Positions 33,514 to 43,257 of a stretch of 64,000 nucleotides of DNA are shown here, piece by piece. Origin of the DNA: Streptomyces xanthii (GTDB lineage: Bacteria > Actinomycetota > Actinomycetes > Streptomycetales > Streptomycetaceae). The notes under the pieces were generated by a model. The model worked only from the letters and a program-made list of their open reading frames with translations. It searched no databases and had not been told where the DNA came from. The stretch covers positions 1,488,001-1,552,000 of the forward strand of contig NZ_CP061281.1 of NCBI RefSeq assembly GCF_014621695.1. The letters run 5' to 3'. The position numbers and the translations under genes are program-made. Each line of letters begins with the position of its first letter. The stretch's first letter is position 1.

Positions 33514-35139
33514 CTACTCCCCGTAGCCCTCGCGGAGTTCGATCTTGCGGACCTTGCCGCTGACCGTCATCGGGAAGGAGTCGAGGATCCGCAGCCGGCT
33601 CGGCACCTTGTAGTGGGCGAGCCGGTCCTTGCAGTACGCGCGCAGCTCGTCGAGGGTGAGCCCCTGCTCCGGGTCGCGCAGGATGACGCAGGCCAGGACC
33701 TCCTCCCCGTACTTCTCGTCGGGGACGCCCACCACCTGCACGTCGGCGATCCTCGGGTGCGCGTAGAGGAACTCCTCGATCTCGCGCGGGTAGATGTTCT
33801 CGCCACCGCGGATGATCATGTCCTTGATGCGGCCGACGATCTGCGCGTAGCCGTCCTCGCGGAGCACCGCGAGGTCGCCGGTGTGCATCCAGCGGCCCGC
33901 GTCGACGGCCTCGGCGGTCTTCTCCGGCTCCTCCCAGTAGCCGAGCATCACGCTGTAGCCGCGGGTGCACAGCTCGCCGGCCTCGCCGCGCGGCAGGGTG
34001 ACGCCGGTGACCGGGTCGACGACCTTGACCTCGATGTGCGGCAGGACCCGGCCGACGGTGCCGGTGCGGCGCTCCAGGTCGTCGTCGCGTCGGGTCTGCA
34101 GCGACACCGGGGAGGTCTCCGTCATGCCGTAGCAGATGGACACCTCCGCCATGTGCATCTCGGCGACGACCCGTTTCATGACCTCGACCGGGCACGGCGA
34201 GCCCGCCATGATGCCGGTGCGCAGGCTGCTCAGGTCGTACGAGGCGAAGTCGGGCAGGTTCAGCTCGGCGATGAACATCGTGGGCACCCCGTACAGCGAG
34301 GTGCAGCGCTCGTCCTGGACCGCGCGCAGGGTCGCCGCCGGTTCGAAGGAGGGGGCCGGGACGACGATGCACGCGCCGTGCGAGGTGGCGCCCAGATTGC
34401 CCATGACCATGCCGAAGCAGTGGTAGAAGGGCACCGGCAGACAGACCCGGTCCTCCTCGGTGTAGGCGATGGTCTCGCCCACCCAGAAGCCGTTGTTCAG
34501 GATGTTGTGGTGGGAGAGCGTGGCGCCCTTGGGGAAGCCGGTGGTGCCCGAGGTGTACTGGATGTTGATCGGGTCGTCGCAGCTCAGCTCGGCCTCGCGG
34601 GCCGTGAGCCGGTCCCGGTCCACGGTGTCGCCCGCCGCGACGAGCGCGTCCCAGCTGTCCTCGCCGATGAACACCCGCTCGCGCAGCGCCGGACACTCCC
34701 CCGCGACCTGGCGCACCAGCTCGCGGTAGTCGGTGCCCTTGTGCCCGGTCGAGGAGACCAGCACCGAGATGCCGGACTGCTTGAGGACGTAGGCGAGTTC
34801 ATGGGCACGGTAGGCCGGGTTGATGTTGACCATGATCGCGCCGATGCGGGCGGTGGCGTACTGGACGAGGACCCACTCGGCGCAGTTGACCGCCCAGATG
34901 CCGACCCGGTCGCCCTTGGCGACACCGCGGGCGAGCAGGCCGAGGGCGAGCCGTTCGACGTCGGCGCCCAGCTCCGCGTACGTCCAACGGCGCCCGGACG
35001 GCACGTCGACGAGCGCCTCACGCTCCGGGAAGGCGTCCACGGCGCGCTGGAGGTTGGCGCCGATGGTGTCGCCGAGCAGCGGTACCTCGCTGGTCCCGTG
35101 GGCATAGGACAGCGCGGCGGGCGCGGTGGGTGCGGTCAC
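33514..35139 (-). CDS. fatty acyl-CoA synthetase, AMP-binding (541 aa)
   Basis: Adenylate-forming ligase activating a carboxylic acid with ATP and CoA. The P-loop is [19 protein letters not shown]5 [10 protein letters not shown]7 [16 protein letters not shown]8 [17 protein letters not shown], and the catalytic Lys lies in [13 protein letters not shown]. It resembles medium/long-chain FadD-type enzymes. The GTG start overlaps the TGA of the preceding synthetase (GTGA), so the two ligases are translationally coupled and may have complementary chain-length ranges. Confidence 0.92.
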   Translation of the reverse strand: MTAPTAPAALSYAHGTSEVPLLGDTIGANLQRAVDAFPEREALVDVPSGRRWTYAELGADVERLALGLLARGVAKGDRVGIWAVNCAEWVLVQYATARIGAIMVNINPAYRAHELAYVLKQSGISVLVSSTGHKGTDYRELVRQVAGECPALRERVFIGEDSWDALVAAGDTVDRDRLTAREAELSCDDPINIQYTSGTTGFPKGATLSHHNILNNGFWVGETIAYTEEDRVCLPVPFYHCFGMVMGNLGATSHGACIVVPAPSFEPAATLRAVQDERCTSLYGVPTMFIAELNLPDFASYDLSSLRTGIMAGSPCPVEVMKRVVAEMHMAEVSICYGMTETSPVSLQTRRDDDLERRTGTVGRVLPHIEVKVVDPVTGVTLPRGEAGELCTRGYSVMLGYWEEPEKTAEAVDAGRWMHTGDLAVLREDGYAQIVGRIKDMIIRGGENIYPREIEEFLYAHPRIADVQVVGVPDEKYGEEVLACVILRDPEQGLTLDELRAYCKDRLAHYKVPSRLRILDSFPMTVSGKVRKIELREGYGE

Positions 35140-36821
35140 TTGAAGTCCTCCTCGCGGTACTCGGCGGACGACCCGGCGGCCGTCGCCTCGCGCAGCTCGA
35201 TCCGGCGGATCTTGCCGGAGACGGTCTTGGGCAGCTCACCGAACTCGATCCGGCGCAGCCGCTTGTACGGGGCGAGGACGGCGCGGGAGTGCTCGAAGAG
35301 GAGCTTCGCGGTGTCCGGGCCCGGCTCGTAGCCCTCGGCGAGCACGACGTACGCCTTAGGGACGGCGAGCCGCAGCTCGTCCGGCGCGGGCACGACGGCC
35401 GCCTCGGCGACCGCCTCGTGCTCCAGGAGCGCGCTCTCCAGCTCGAAGGGGCTGATCTTGTAGTCGCTGGCCTTGAAGACGTCGTCCGCGCGGCCCACGT
35501 AGGTGAGGTAGCCGTCGGCGTCGCGGGAGCCGATGTCTCCGGTGCGGTAGAAGCCTCCTGCCATGGCCTCGGCGGTGCGCTCCGGGTCCCCGTGGTAGCC
35601 GACCATGAGGCCGACGGGGTGGGCGGACAGGTCGAGGCTGATCTCGCCCTCGTCGGCGCCGGGCGCGCCGGTGACCGGGTCGAGGAGCTCGACCCTGAAG
35701 CCGGGGCTGGGGCGGCCCATGGAGCCGGACTTGAGGACCTGGCCTGGGCTGTTGGACACCTGCACGGCGGTCTCGGTCTGGCCGAAGCCGTCCCGGATGG
35801 TGACGTTCCAGGCCCGCTTGACCTGCTCGATGACCTCGGGGTTGAGCGGTTCGCCCGCGGCCACGACCTCGCGGGGCGGGGTGCGCAGCTGGGTGAGGTC
35901 GGCCTGGATGAGCATGCGCCACACGGTGGGCGGGGCGCAGAAGGAGGTGACGCCCGCGCGGTCCATCGCGGCCATCAGCTTCCCGGCGTCGAAGCGCGTG
36001 TAGTTGTACAGGAAGACGGTCGCCTCTGCGTTCCACGGCGCGAAGAAGTTGGACCAGGCGTGCTTGGCCCAGCCCGGCGAGGAGATGTTGAGGTGCACGT
36101 CGCCGGGGCGCAGTCCGATCCAGTACATGGTGGCGAGGTGGCCGACCGGGTACGAGACGTGGGTGTGCTCGACGAGCTTGGGGCGGGCCGTCGTGCCGGA
36201 CGTGAAGTAGAGCAGCAGGGCGTCGTCGGCGAGGGTCTCCCCGTCGGGCGTGAACGTGTCGTCGGCGCCGGCGGAGTCCTCGTACGCGGACCAGCCCTCG
36301 GCGGGTGCCGGGGCGCCGACGACGATCCGGGTGTAGTCGCCGGGCACCTCGGCGAACTTGGCGACGTCCTCGGGGCGCACGATCACGTGCCGGGCGCGGC
36401 CGCGCTCGACGCGGTCGGTGAGGTCGGCGGGGCCGAGCAGCGGGGTCGCGGGGATGACGACGGCGCGCAGCTTCATCGCGGCGAGCATCACCTCCCACAG
36501 TTCGACCTGGTTGCCGAGCATCAGCAGGATGCGGTCGCCGGCCCCGACGCCTTGGGCCCGAAGCCAGTTCGCGACCTGGTTCGAGCGGCGGCGCAGCGTG
36601 TCGAAGGAGAAGCGGGCCTCGTCGCCGGCCTCCTCGACGATGTGCAGCGCGGTCTTCTCGTTGCCGTCGGCGATCGCGTCGAACCAGTCGAGGGCCCAGT
36701 TGAAGCGGTCGGGGCGGGGCCAGGCGAAGCCCTCGTAGGCGGCCTCGTAGTCGCGGGCGTGCTCCAGCAGGAAGTCGCGGGCCGTGCGGAACTGCTCCGT
36801 GGGTCCGTTTCCCGTCGTCAT
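35136..36821 (-). CDS. AMP-dependent acyl-CoA/acetyl-CoA synthetase (561 aa)
   Basis: Second adenylate-forming CoA ligase, of the medium-chain (MACS/AcsM-like) branch. P-loop [17 protein letters not shown], then [18 protein letters not shown]5 GFGQTETA, A7 [17 protein letters not shown]8 [19 protein letters not shown], and the catalytic Lys in [13 protein letters not shown]. It is the first gene of the ligase pair and divergent from a GAF/LuxR-type regulator. A palindrome, ACCCCCGAACGGGGGT, lies in the shared upstream region and is a good candidate for control. Confidence 0.9.
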   Translation of the reverse strand: MTTGNGPTEQFRTARDFLLEHARDYEAAYEGFAWPRPDRFNWALDWFDAIADGNEKTALHIVEEAGDEARFSFDTLRRRSNQVANWLRAQGVGAGDRILLMLGNQVELWEVMLAAMKLRAVVIPATPLLGPADLTDRVERGRARHVIVRPEDVAKFAEVPGDYTRIVVGAPAPAEGWSAYEDSAGADDTFTPDGETLADDALLLYFTSGTTARPKLVEHTHVSYPVGHLATMYWIGLRPGDVHLNISSPGWAKHAWSNFFAPWNAEATVFLYNYTRFDAGKLMAAMDRAGVTSFCAPPTVWRMLIQADLTQLRTPPREVVAAGEPLNPEVIEQVKRAWNVTIRDGFGQTETAVQVSNSPGQVLKSGSMGRPSPGFRVELLDPVTGAPGADEGEISLDLSAHPVGLMVGYHGDPERTAEAMAGGFYRTGDIGSRDADGYLTYVGRADDVFKASDYKISPFELESALLEHEAVAEAAVVPAPDELRLAVPKAYVVLAEGYEPGPDTAKLLFEHSRAVLAPYKRLRRIEFGELPKTVSGKIRRIELREATAAGSSAEYREEDFK

Positions 36822-36919
36822 GTGCGCTCCTGTCGTTCGCTTGTCCCGCGCCGTCGCTCTTGTCCCGCGCCATTGCGGACCGTGCCCGTCATCGTGTAAT
36901 CCGTGACGCAGGTCTCACT

Positions 36920-36935
36920 ACCCCCGAACGGGGGT
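36920..36935. promoter_or_regulatory. palindrome ACCCCCGAACGGGGGT
   Basis: Six-base arms around GAAC, in the divergent region, 99 bp from the ligase start and 43 bp before the regulator start. It is the only clear dyad there and the likely binding site of the LuxR-type regulator. Confidence 0.5.
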
Positions 36936-36977
36936 GAACGCGACCGGGAACTCCGGACAGGACCTGGGAGGGTGACG

Positions 36978-37811
36978 GTGAGCGCAGAGGCGGCCGACGC
37001 GGTCGAGCTACGCGCCGCACTGGTGCGGCTGCGCCGGGGCACGGGGCTGCCCGTGGCGTTCGGCGGGATCGTCGCGACCCCGGGGCAGGTGCGGATCGCG
37101 GAGCTGAGCGGCGCGGCGACGAACGCGCTGCGCGGGCTCGCGATCGTCGCGGGCAACGGCCTGGGCGGCAAGGCGCTGACCCTGGCCCGCGCCTGCGCGG
37201 TCACCGACTACCGGGACTCGCGGCACATCAGCCACGAGTACGACGGCGCGGTCGAGGCCGAGGGCCTGCGCTCCGTCCTCGCCGTCCCGGTCGTCGTGCA
37301 CCGCCGGGTGCGCGGCGTCCTGTACGGGGCGCTGCGCTCGGCCCAGCCGCTGGGCGACCGGGCGCTCGGCGCGGCGGTGGCGGCGGCGCGGGACGTGGAG
37401 CAGGCCCTCGTCGTACGGGACGAGGCGCGCACCCTGCTGGCCGCGGCGGCGGCGCCGGTGGCCGAGGGGTCCGGGGCCTGGGAGGAGGTCCGCGAGGCGC
37501 ACGGCGCGCTGCGGGCCCTCGCGCCGAGGATCGTGGACCCGGCGCTGCGGGCCGAACTGCTCGCGGTGTGCGGCAGACTGGCCTCGGCGGCGTCACCGGT
37601 GGACCGTGAGGCGCCGGTGGTGCTCGCGCCGCGCGAGGTGGACGTCCTCGCCTGTGTGGCGGCGGGCGCGACGAACGCGGTGGCGGCCGAGCGGCTCGGT
37701 CTCCGGCCGGAGACCGTGAAGGGTTATCTGCGGTCGGCCATGCGGAAGCTGGGGGCGCACACGCGGGGCGAGGCGGTCGTGGCCGCGCGCCGCGCGGGCC
37801 TGCTGCCCTGA
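36978..37811 (+). CDS. GAF-like / LuxR-type HTH regulator (277 aa)
   Basis: Transcription factor. The middle resembles a GAF sensor (FGGIVATPGQVRIAELSG ... GNGLGGKALTLARACAVTDYRDSRHISHEY ... VLAVPVVVHRRVRGVLYGALR). The C-terminal 60 residues are a LuxR HTH: LAPREVDVLACVAAGATNAVAAERLGLRPETVKGYLRSAMRKLGAHTRGEAV. GTG 36978 has GGGAGG 6 nt upstream; starts at 36972 and 36903 are in frame but lack such a site. Divergent from the CoA-ligase operon, it probably controls it in response to a small ligand or acyl intermediate. Confidence 0.87.
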   Translation: MSAEAADAVELRAALVRLRRGTGLPVAFGGIVATPGQVRIAELSGAATNALRGLAIVAGNGLGGKALTLARACAVTDYRDSRHISHEYDGAVEAEGLRSVLAVPVVVHRRVRGVLYGALRSAQPLGDRALGAAVAAARDVEQALVVRDEARTLLAAAAAPVAEGSGAWEEVREAHGALRALAPRIVDPALRAELLAVCGRLASAASPVDREAPVVLAPREVDVLACVAAGATNAVAAERLGLRPETVKGYLRSAMRKLGAHTRGEAVVAARRAGLLP

Positions 37812-37830
37812 TCTGAAGGGATGTACCGAG

Positions 37831-38472
37831 GTGTCGACGGATCGGATCCTGGCGTTCGCGGCGATGTCGCTGCTCGTCATCGTCATTCCGGGGCCGAGCG
37901 TGCTGTTCGTGATCGGGAGGGCGCTCGCGCACGGCCGGCGCACGGCGGTGGCGACGGCGCTGGGCAATGTGTTCGGGTCGTATCTGCTGGTCGTGGCGGT
38001 GGCGCTGGGTATCGGCTCGCTCGTCGAGCGCTCGGCGACCCTGTTCCTCGCGGTGAAGCTGGCCGGTGCGGCGTATCTGGTGTGGCTGGGGATCCAGGCG
38101 TTCCGGCACCGGCACGCGATGAAGGCGGCGGACATCCAGGGCCCGGCCGGGCCCGCGCGCGGTGATCTGCGCACGCTGCTCGACGGGGCCCTGGTCGGGG
38201 TGACGAATCCGAAGGGCATCGTGTTCTTCGCGGCGGTGCTGCCGCAGTTCGTGGACCACGCGGCCGGCCGGGTGCCCGCACAGATGCTGCTGCTCGGGCT
38301 GATCCCGATCGGCATCGGCCTGGTCACGGACACGCTGTGGGGGCTGACGGCGTCGGCGGCGCGGAACTGGTTCGCGCGCTCGGACCGGCGCCTGTCGATG
38401 ATCGGCGGCACGGGTGGCTTCGCGCTGATCGGCCTCGGGGTCACGGTGGCGGCGACGGGCCGCGCGGACTGA
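37831..38472 (+). CDS. LysE/RhtB-family amino-acid exporter (213 aa)
   Basis: Inner-membrane exporter with about six helices. The family signature IPGPSVLFVIGRALAHGRRTAVATALGNVFGS is at the N-terminus, followed by KLAGAAYLVWLGIQAFR and VTNPKGIVFFAAVLPQFV, all typical of RhtB-type threonine/homoserine/lysine exporters. GTG 37831, 19 bp after the regulator, makes co-transcription likely. The substrate is not certain. It converges with the winged-helix gene. Confidence 0.92.
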   Translation: MSTDRILAFAAMSLLVIVIPGPSVLFVIGRALAHGRRTAVATALGNVFGSYLLVVAVALGIGSLVERSATLFLAVKLAGAAYLVWLGIQAFRHRHAMKAADIQGPAGPARGDLRTLLDGALVGVTNPKGIVFFAAVLPQFVDHAAGRVPAQMLLLGLIPIGIGLVTDTLWGLTASAARNWFARSDRRLSMIGGTGGFALIGLGVTVAATGRAD

Positions 38473-38498
38473 CGGTCCGGGCCGCTCGCGCGGGGGAG

Positions 38499-39599
38499 TC
38501 ATTTCCGTACGGTTGCGAAGTCCACCGTGACGGGGCCCGGGGCCTCCAGGACGGCGGCGGTGCGCTCGGCCTCGGCGACGAGTTCCTCGCGCTGGGCGCG
38601 GGTCGGGCTGCCGAAGGGCTCCAAGGTGATCCGGGTGCCGTCGGCGGACTCCTTCAGGGTCCACAGGCCGGCCAGGAAGCCGTCGAGGAGGAAGGCCGGG
38701 TAGGCCGCGTTCGCCGCCCAGTTGCGGCCGTGGTGCGCCTCGGGGACGACCCGGGTGCGGTCGGCGTGCGAGAGCAGGACGTTGTCGAAGTCGGCGAGCA
38801 GACGGGGCGGTGCGGGCACGTCCTCGTCGGGGCGCGGCGCGTCGGGCAGGTCGAACAGCTCGACGCCGTGCTCGTCGCGGAAGGTCACGAGGCGCTCCCG
38901 CAGCCGCTCGAAGGCAGGCTTGGTGCGGGTCAGTCCGGCCCACTTCTGGAAGTCCCTGACGGAAGCCGGGCCGAACGCGCGCAGGTAGCGCAGGATCGTC
39001 TCGTCGTGCCCCGGGGACTCGACGGCCTCCCGGTGCAGCCAGTGCTCGGCGGTCGTCAGACGTACGGCGCCGCTGCGCCGCCACAGGGCGCGCGGGGTGA
39101 CCTGGACCAGGGGCAGGAGGCAGCGCGCGGCGGCGGACAGGGACTGCGGGTCGGCGTCGGGCCACGTGCCCAGCAGCCACTCGCGGATCTCCTTCGGGGT
39201 GCGGGGCTCCTCCTCCACGTAGGGCCGGGTCACCGCGCACAGCCGCTCCAGGTCCACGCCGGCGAGGCCCTCGCGGAAGATGTTCAGCTCCTTGGCGCGG
39301 GCCGGCTGCACCAGGGGACGGAGCGTCATGCAGTCGTCAGCGGTGTGCAGATGGATCGTCGAGCGCATGGTCACGATCCGCGCGACGCGCCGCTCCTCCA
39401 GCGCGTCGGACAGCGCCGCCGGGGTGAACCCGTCGAGCCGGGCGGCGAGCGTGACGTACGGCGCCCGCACCTCCTGCGCCTGGAGCCCCACGAGGTGCGC
39501 GACGGCGTCCTCGACCGTCATCGGGCGGCGCCGCAGCAGGAGTTGGCGCTCCAGGGTGGCCCGTCCCAGGGCGCGGGTGGTGATCGGCTTCGTCGTCAT
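38499..39599 (-). CDS. AlkZ/YcaQ-like winged-helix DNA-binding protein (366 aa)
   Basis: Member of the HTH_42 superfamily, which includes DNA glycosylases AlkZ and YcaQ that excise bulky alkylated bases or unhook crosslinks. Seen: TTRALGRATLERQLLLRR, AVAHLVGLQAQEVRAPYVTLAARL, the MRSTIHLHTADD core, LWRRSGAVRLTTAEHWL, and RNWAANAAYPAFLLDGFLAGLW. The Gln-x-Gln or Gln-x-Asp catalytic pair of AlkZ/YcaQ is not obvious; the matching strand reads TIHLH, so activity is uncertain. ATG 39599 is chosen; the longer frame adds an Arg/Pro-rich tail. Divergent from CorA. Confidence 0.8.
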   Translation of the reverse strand: MTTKPITTRALGRATLERQLLLRRRPMTVEDAVAHLVGLQAQEVRAPYVTLAARLDGFTPAALSDALEERRVARIVTMRSTIHLHTADDCMTLRPLVQPARAKELNIFREGLAGVDLERLCAVTRPYVEEEPRTPKEIREWLLGTWPDADPQSLSAAARCLLPLVQVTPRALWRRSGAVRLTTAEHWLHREAVESPGHDETILRYLRAFGPASVRDFQKWAGLTRTKPAFERLRERLVTFRDEHGVELFDLPDAPRPDEDVPAPPRLLADFDNVLLSHADRTRVVPEAHHGRNWAANAAYPAFLLDGFLAGLWTLKESADGTRITLEPFGSPTRAQREELVAEAERTAAVLEAPGPVTVDFATVRK

Positions 39600-39718
39600 A
39601 CGGGGACGGTAGCGGGGATCGAGGACAGGAGGTGTCCTCATTCGGCTCGGCCGTCCCGGCCGTTTCACCTTCGCTGGTTACGCTGCCACGGGACCGGACG
39701 GTGGCGGAAGGAACGGGC

Positions 39719-40879
39719 ATGGCGCGACGGCAGGGGCGAAGCGGCGAGGGCGGCGGCGGGGCGCGCCGGTACTCCTGGCGCCGCGGCCCGGCCCCGGAAC
39801 CGTCGGCGCGACCGGCCCCCGCACCCGCCGGCGCACCGGCGCCGCCGCGCGAACCGGCGGACAGCGTCGTGCACGCGGCGCTGTACCGCGACGGGGTGCG
39901 GGTGGCGAGTCCCGAGTCCCTGACGGACACGTACCGCCAGTTGCGGGAGCGCCCGCGCACGATGGCGTGGATCGGCCTGGCCCGCCCCACCGAGGCCGAA
40001 CTCAAGTCGCTGGCAGCCGAGTTCGACCTGCACGAACTCGCTGTCGAGGACGCGCTCGAAGCACACCAGCGCCCCAAGCTGGAGCGCTACGGCGAGACCC
40101 TGTTCGTCGTCCTGCGGGCCGCCCGCTATCTCGACGCGCCGGAGGAGGTCGACTTCGGCGAGCTGCACGTCTTCGTCGGCCCCGACTTCCTCATCACGGT
40201 CCGGCACGGCGCGGCCCCCGACCTCTCGGCGGTCCGCCACCGCATGGAGGCCAGCCCCGACCTGCTGCGACTCGGCCCGGAGGCGGTCCTCTACGCGATC
40301 CTGGACGCGGTCGTCGACGGCTACGCACCGGTCGTCGACGGCGTCCAGAACGACATCGACGAGATCGAGACCGAGGTCTTCTCCGGCGCCCCCGAGGTCT
40401 CGCGCCGCATCTACGAACTCTCCCGCGAAATGGTCGAGTTCCAGCGCGCGACCCGCCCCCTGGTCGGCATGCTCCACGGCCTGATGGCGGGCTTCGCCAA
40501 GTACGGCACGGACGAGGAACTCCAGCGCTACCTGCGCGACGTCGCCGACCACGTCACCCACACCAGCGAACGCGTCGACGGCTTCCGCCAGGCCCTGGCC
40601 GACATCCTGACGGTGAACGCGACGCTGGTCACGCAGCAGCAGAACGCGGAGATGAAGGCGATGGCGGAGGCGGGCTTCGAACAGAACGAGGAGATCAAGA
40701 AGATCTCGGCCTGGGCGGCCATCCTCTTCGCCCCCACCCTGGTCGGAACGATCTACGGCATGAACTTCGAGAACATGCCGGAGCTGGGGTGGGGGTTCGG
40801 GTATCCGTTCGCGATCGGGCTGATGGGCGTTGTCTGCGTCAGCCTGTACGTGATCTTCAAGCGGCGGGGGTGGTTGTGA
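39719..40879 (+). CDS. corA: CorA-family magnesium/cobalt channel (386 aa)
   Basis: Pentameric Mg2+ channel. The selectivity signature YGMNFENMPEL is present, between TM1 (AAILFAPTLVGTIYGMNF) and TM2 (YPFAIGLMGVVCVSLYVIFK), with a basic KRRGWL end. The cytosolic funnel shows LHELAVEDALEAHQRPKLERYG and the long stalk helix QQQNAEMKAMAEAGFEQNEEIKKISAW. The N-terminal 45 residues are Arg/Gly/Pro-rich and look disordered. ATG 39719 follows GGAAGGA. Confidence 0.95.
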   Translation: MARRQGRSGEGGGGARRYSWRRGPAPEPSARPAPAPAGAPAPPREPADSVVHAALYRDGVRVASPESLTDTYRQLRERPRTMAWIGLARPTEAELKSLAAEFDLHELAVEDALEAHQRPKLERYGETLFVVLRAARYLDAPEEVDFGELHVFVGPDFLITVRHGAAPDLSAVRHRMEASPDLLRLGPEAVLYAILDAVVDGYAPVVDGVQNDIDEIETEVFSGAPEVSRRIYELSREMVEFQRATRPLVGMLHGLMAGFAKYGTDEELQRYLRDVADHVTHTSERVDGFRQALADILTVNATLVTQQQNAEMKAMAEAGFEQNEEIKKISAWAAILFAPTLVGTIYGMNFENMPELGWGFGYPFAIGLMGVVCVSLYVIFKRRGWL

Positions 40880-40905
40880 GAACCGCGTCCCTCACCGGAG
40901 GAGGC

Positions 40906-41301
40906 GTGATCTGGTCGGCGACGACGCCGGAGACCGGCCTGTTCTCCGGACTCGAACGGCACTCGGCCCTCGCCGACCTCGCGGACCGCTTCGCGCGGCT
41001 CCGCACCCTCGGCAGGGGCTACCTCGAAGTCCGGCTGCCGGAAGGCGACCTCCCGTGCCTGACGCTGGGTTTCCGGAACGATCACGCCGTCCTCCACCGG
41101 TACGACGAGTCCGGCGGCCTTTCGCTCCACGCGGGCGACGGCGCCACCGCGCCGAGCACCGAGGTGGAGGTCCCGATCATGAACGAACCGACCGAGTTCA
41201 CGGGCGACTTCATCCTGTCCACCGGTCGCGCATGGCAGATCGTGCACACGTTCGGCCGAACAGGAGCGTCCGGCGAGCCGGGTGACTGGTACGGCCTGTG
41301 A
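40906..41301 (+). CDS. hypothetical protein, faintly immunity-protein-like (131 aa)
   Basis: A short soluble protein. Its layout (LEVRLPEGDLPCLTLGFRNDHAVLHRYDES ... VPIMNEPTEFTGDFILSTGRAWQIVHTFGRTGASGEPGDWYGL) recalls Imm1-type immunity proteins, which end with an aromatic strand and P-x-x-x-W, but the match is loose. GTG 40906 has GGAGG closely upstream; GTG 40876, overlapping the corA stop, adds ten residues. It is probably co-transcribed with corA. No toxin gene is seen nearby. Confidence 0.55.
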   Translation: MIWSATTPETGLFSGLERHSALADLADRFARLRTLGRGYLEVRLPEGDLPCLTLGFRNDHAVLHRYDESGGLSLHAGDGATAPSTEVEVPIMNEPTEFTGDFILSTGRAWQIVHTFGRTGASGEPGDWYGL

Positions 41302-41325
41302 GGCGGGCCGCCGGGCCGCCCGCTG

Positions 41326-43167
41326 TCATTCGGCGACATCGACTCCGTAGCCCCGCGCCATGTCGGCCAGGCCGTGGTCGTAGCCCTGACCGACGGCGCG
41401 CAGACGCCAGGCTTCTCCTCTGCGGTACATCTCCGCGAGGATCATGGTGCGCTCGCTGGTCGCGGCGTCCAGCGTGGCTCGGGCCGTCGGGGCCGCGCCG
41501 ATGCCGCGCGTGGCGGTGATCTCGATCGCGCCGACGTCGGAGAAGGTCGCCGCGCCGTCGAGGGCGGCGGCGATGACGACTCTCCGGACCTCCAGGGGCA
41601 GGCGGTCCAGGTCGGCGGTGACGGACTGTTCCGTCGGTCCGTCCGTGGCCAGGCGGACGGTGCCGTCGGGGTGTTCGGGCGCACCGTAGAAGACGAAGTC
41701 CTCGTCCCCTGCCACCTGTTCCTGCGCGTCGATCGCGAAGGCGACGACGTCCACGTCCGAGGCGGTCTGCTGACGCCACGACGCCGATACCGTCCACGGC
41801 GTGCCGGTGTCGGCCAGATCGATCACGGCGCCTCGGACCAGGACGGCCGACGTGTCCGGCGCGGGGTCCGGCCGAGAACCGGTCGCGGGCTCCGGTGCCG
41901 GTGTGGGGGCGAGGAGCCAGGCTGTGTCGTGGACGGGCAGACCGAGTGCGGTGACGCGCCGCATCCGCCGGTCCGCCTCGCCGCCGGGCAGAACGACGAC
42001 GTCGGTCACGCTCGCGGAGAGGTTGACGGCTGCCGAGGCTCCCAGAGCGACGGCGAGCACGCGCGCCTCGGCGGCCTCGTCGTGGGTGCCGCCGAGGACC
42101 AGGACCCTGCGCCCGGTGAGCGGCCGGTCCGTGGGGGCGTCGGGTCGGCCCGGTGCGGCGGTCCGCTGCGCCGGGACCTCCGGCGCCGGCTCCGGCTCAG
42201 CGGCGCGTTCCGCCGCCGGCGGTCGTTCAGCGGGGCGCTGCCGCGCCGTTCCTTTGGTCTGCCCCGGCCGCACGCTCTCCAGCAGGCGCAGATAGGCCGC
42301 CTCGTCCACCAGCGGCACTCCTTCCGTCACCGCACGCCTCAGCTTGGCGGACCCGGCCCCCGGGTCGTTCGTGACGACGACGCCGGTCTGACCGCTGACG
42401 GAGGTCGTCACGTTCAGCCCAGCCGCGACGGAGCGGGCGACGAGTTCCTCACGGGACAGCCGTGTCTCGCCCGTGATGGCGATCTTCATGCCCTGCACGA
42501 GTGGCCCGCCGGGCGTGAGCCGGCCCGGGTTCCGGTACGGGCAGGGCGTCTTGGGGACGTACGGCTTGTAGTCCTGGCGGGGCGGGCACTCCAACAGGGG
42601 CAGCGCGAGGCCCAGTTGTTCGGCCGCGGCCAGCGAACCGCGCAGAATGCCGGAGAGCACCCGTACGTCGTCCTGAGCGTCGTGCGCCTTCAGCTGCCGC
42701 ACCCCGTAGTGCTCGGCGAGCGTGCCGAGCTTGAGGTCGGGTGTCTCGGGCCCGACGAGGCGGTTGAGCGCCAGTGTGCACAGCCTTCGGCCGACCGGCA
42801 CCCAGGACCGGACGCGGGCGAACTCGTGCGCCAGGAAGTCGTAGTCGAACTGCGCGTTGTGCGCGACGAGGACGCGACCGCCCAGCAGCGCGCCCACCTC
42901 GGGCGCGATGTCCTCGAAGGTGGGCGCGCCCGCGAGCCGGGCCGAGGTCAGACCGTGGACGTGCACCGGGCCCGGGTCGCAGCCCGGATCGAGCAGGGTG
43001 GAGAACTCGCCCGTCCGGTTGCCGTGCGCGTCGAGGGTGAGGATCGCCAGGGACAGCACACGGTCCCGGCCGGGCCTGAGCCCTGATGTCTCCACGTCCA
43101 CCAGCGCCCAGTCGTGGAAGTACTCGGGAAGCGTGGGCCACTTCGGACGCGACGACAGCAGGGCCAT
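41326..43167 (-). CDS. DEDDh exonuclease - BRCT - BRCT - TerD fusion (613 aa)
   Basis: Multidomain protein. Residues 1-180: DnaQ/epsilon-type 3'-5' exonuclease with ExoI ALVDVETSGL, ExoII VAHNAQFDYDFLAHE and ExoIII AHDAQDDVRVL (His-x4-Asp). About 225-300: BRCT (MKIAITGETRLSREELVARSV). A Pro/Glu-rich linker, then a second BRCT-like unit (GRRVLVLGGTHDEAAEARVLAVALG). The last 170 residues are a TerD domain (VIDLADTGTPWTVSASWRQ ... DVDVVAFAID ... FVFYGAPEHPDGTVRL). ATG 43167 follows GGGAGGGGAG. It links tellurite/stress-type TerD to DNA-end processing. No ter operon is adjacent. Confidence 0.88.
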   Translation of the reverse strand: MALLSSRPKWPTLPEYFHDWALVDVETSGLRPGRDRVLSLAILTLDAHGNRTGEFSTLLDPGCDPGPVHVHGLTSARLAGAPTFEDIAPEVGALLGGRVLVAHNAQFDYDFLAHEFARVRSWVPVGRRLCTLALNRLVGPETPDLKLGTLAEHYGVRQLKAHDAQDDVRVLSGILRGSLAAAEQLGLALPLLECPPRQDYKPYVPKTPCPYRNPGRLTPGGPLVQGMKIAITGETRLSREELVARSVAAGLNVTTSVSGQTGVVVTNDPGAGSAKLRRAVTEGVPLVDEAAYLRLLESVRPGQTKGTARQRPAERPPAAERAAEPEPAPEVPAQRTAAPGRPDAPTDRPLTGRRVLVLGGTHDEAAEARVLAVALGASAAVNLSASVTDVVVLPGGEADRRMRRVTALGLPVHDTAWLLAPTPAPEPATGSRPDPAPDTSAVLVRGAVIDLADTGTPWTVSASWRQQTASDVDVVAFAIDAQEQVAGDEDFVFYGAPEHPDGTVRLATDGPTEQSVTADLDRLPLEVRRVVIAAALDGAATFSDVGAIEITATRGIGAAPTARATLDAATSERTMILAEMYRRGEAWRLRAVGQGYDHGLADMARGYGVDVAE

Positions 43168-43257
43168 GCGGGCTCCCCTCCCCCGGGTGCGACCGCCTGC
43201 ACACCCTCTCCACGGTGAACATGCAGGATTTTCACACATGCCGGCGGAGCCCGGCGG

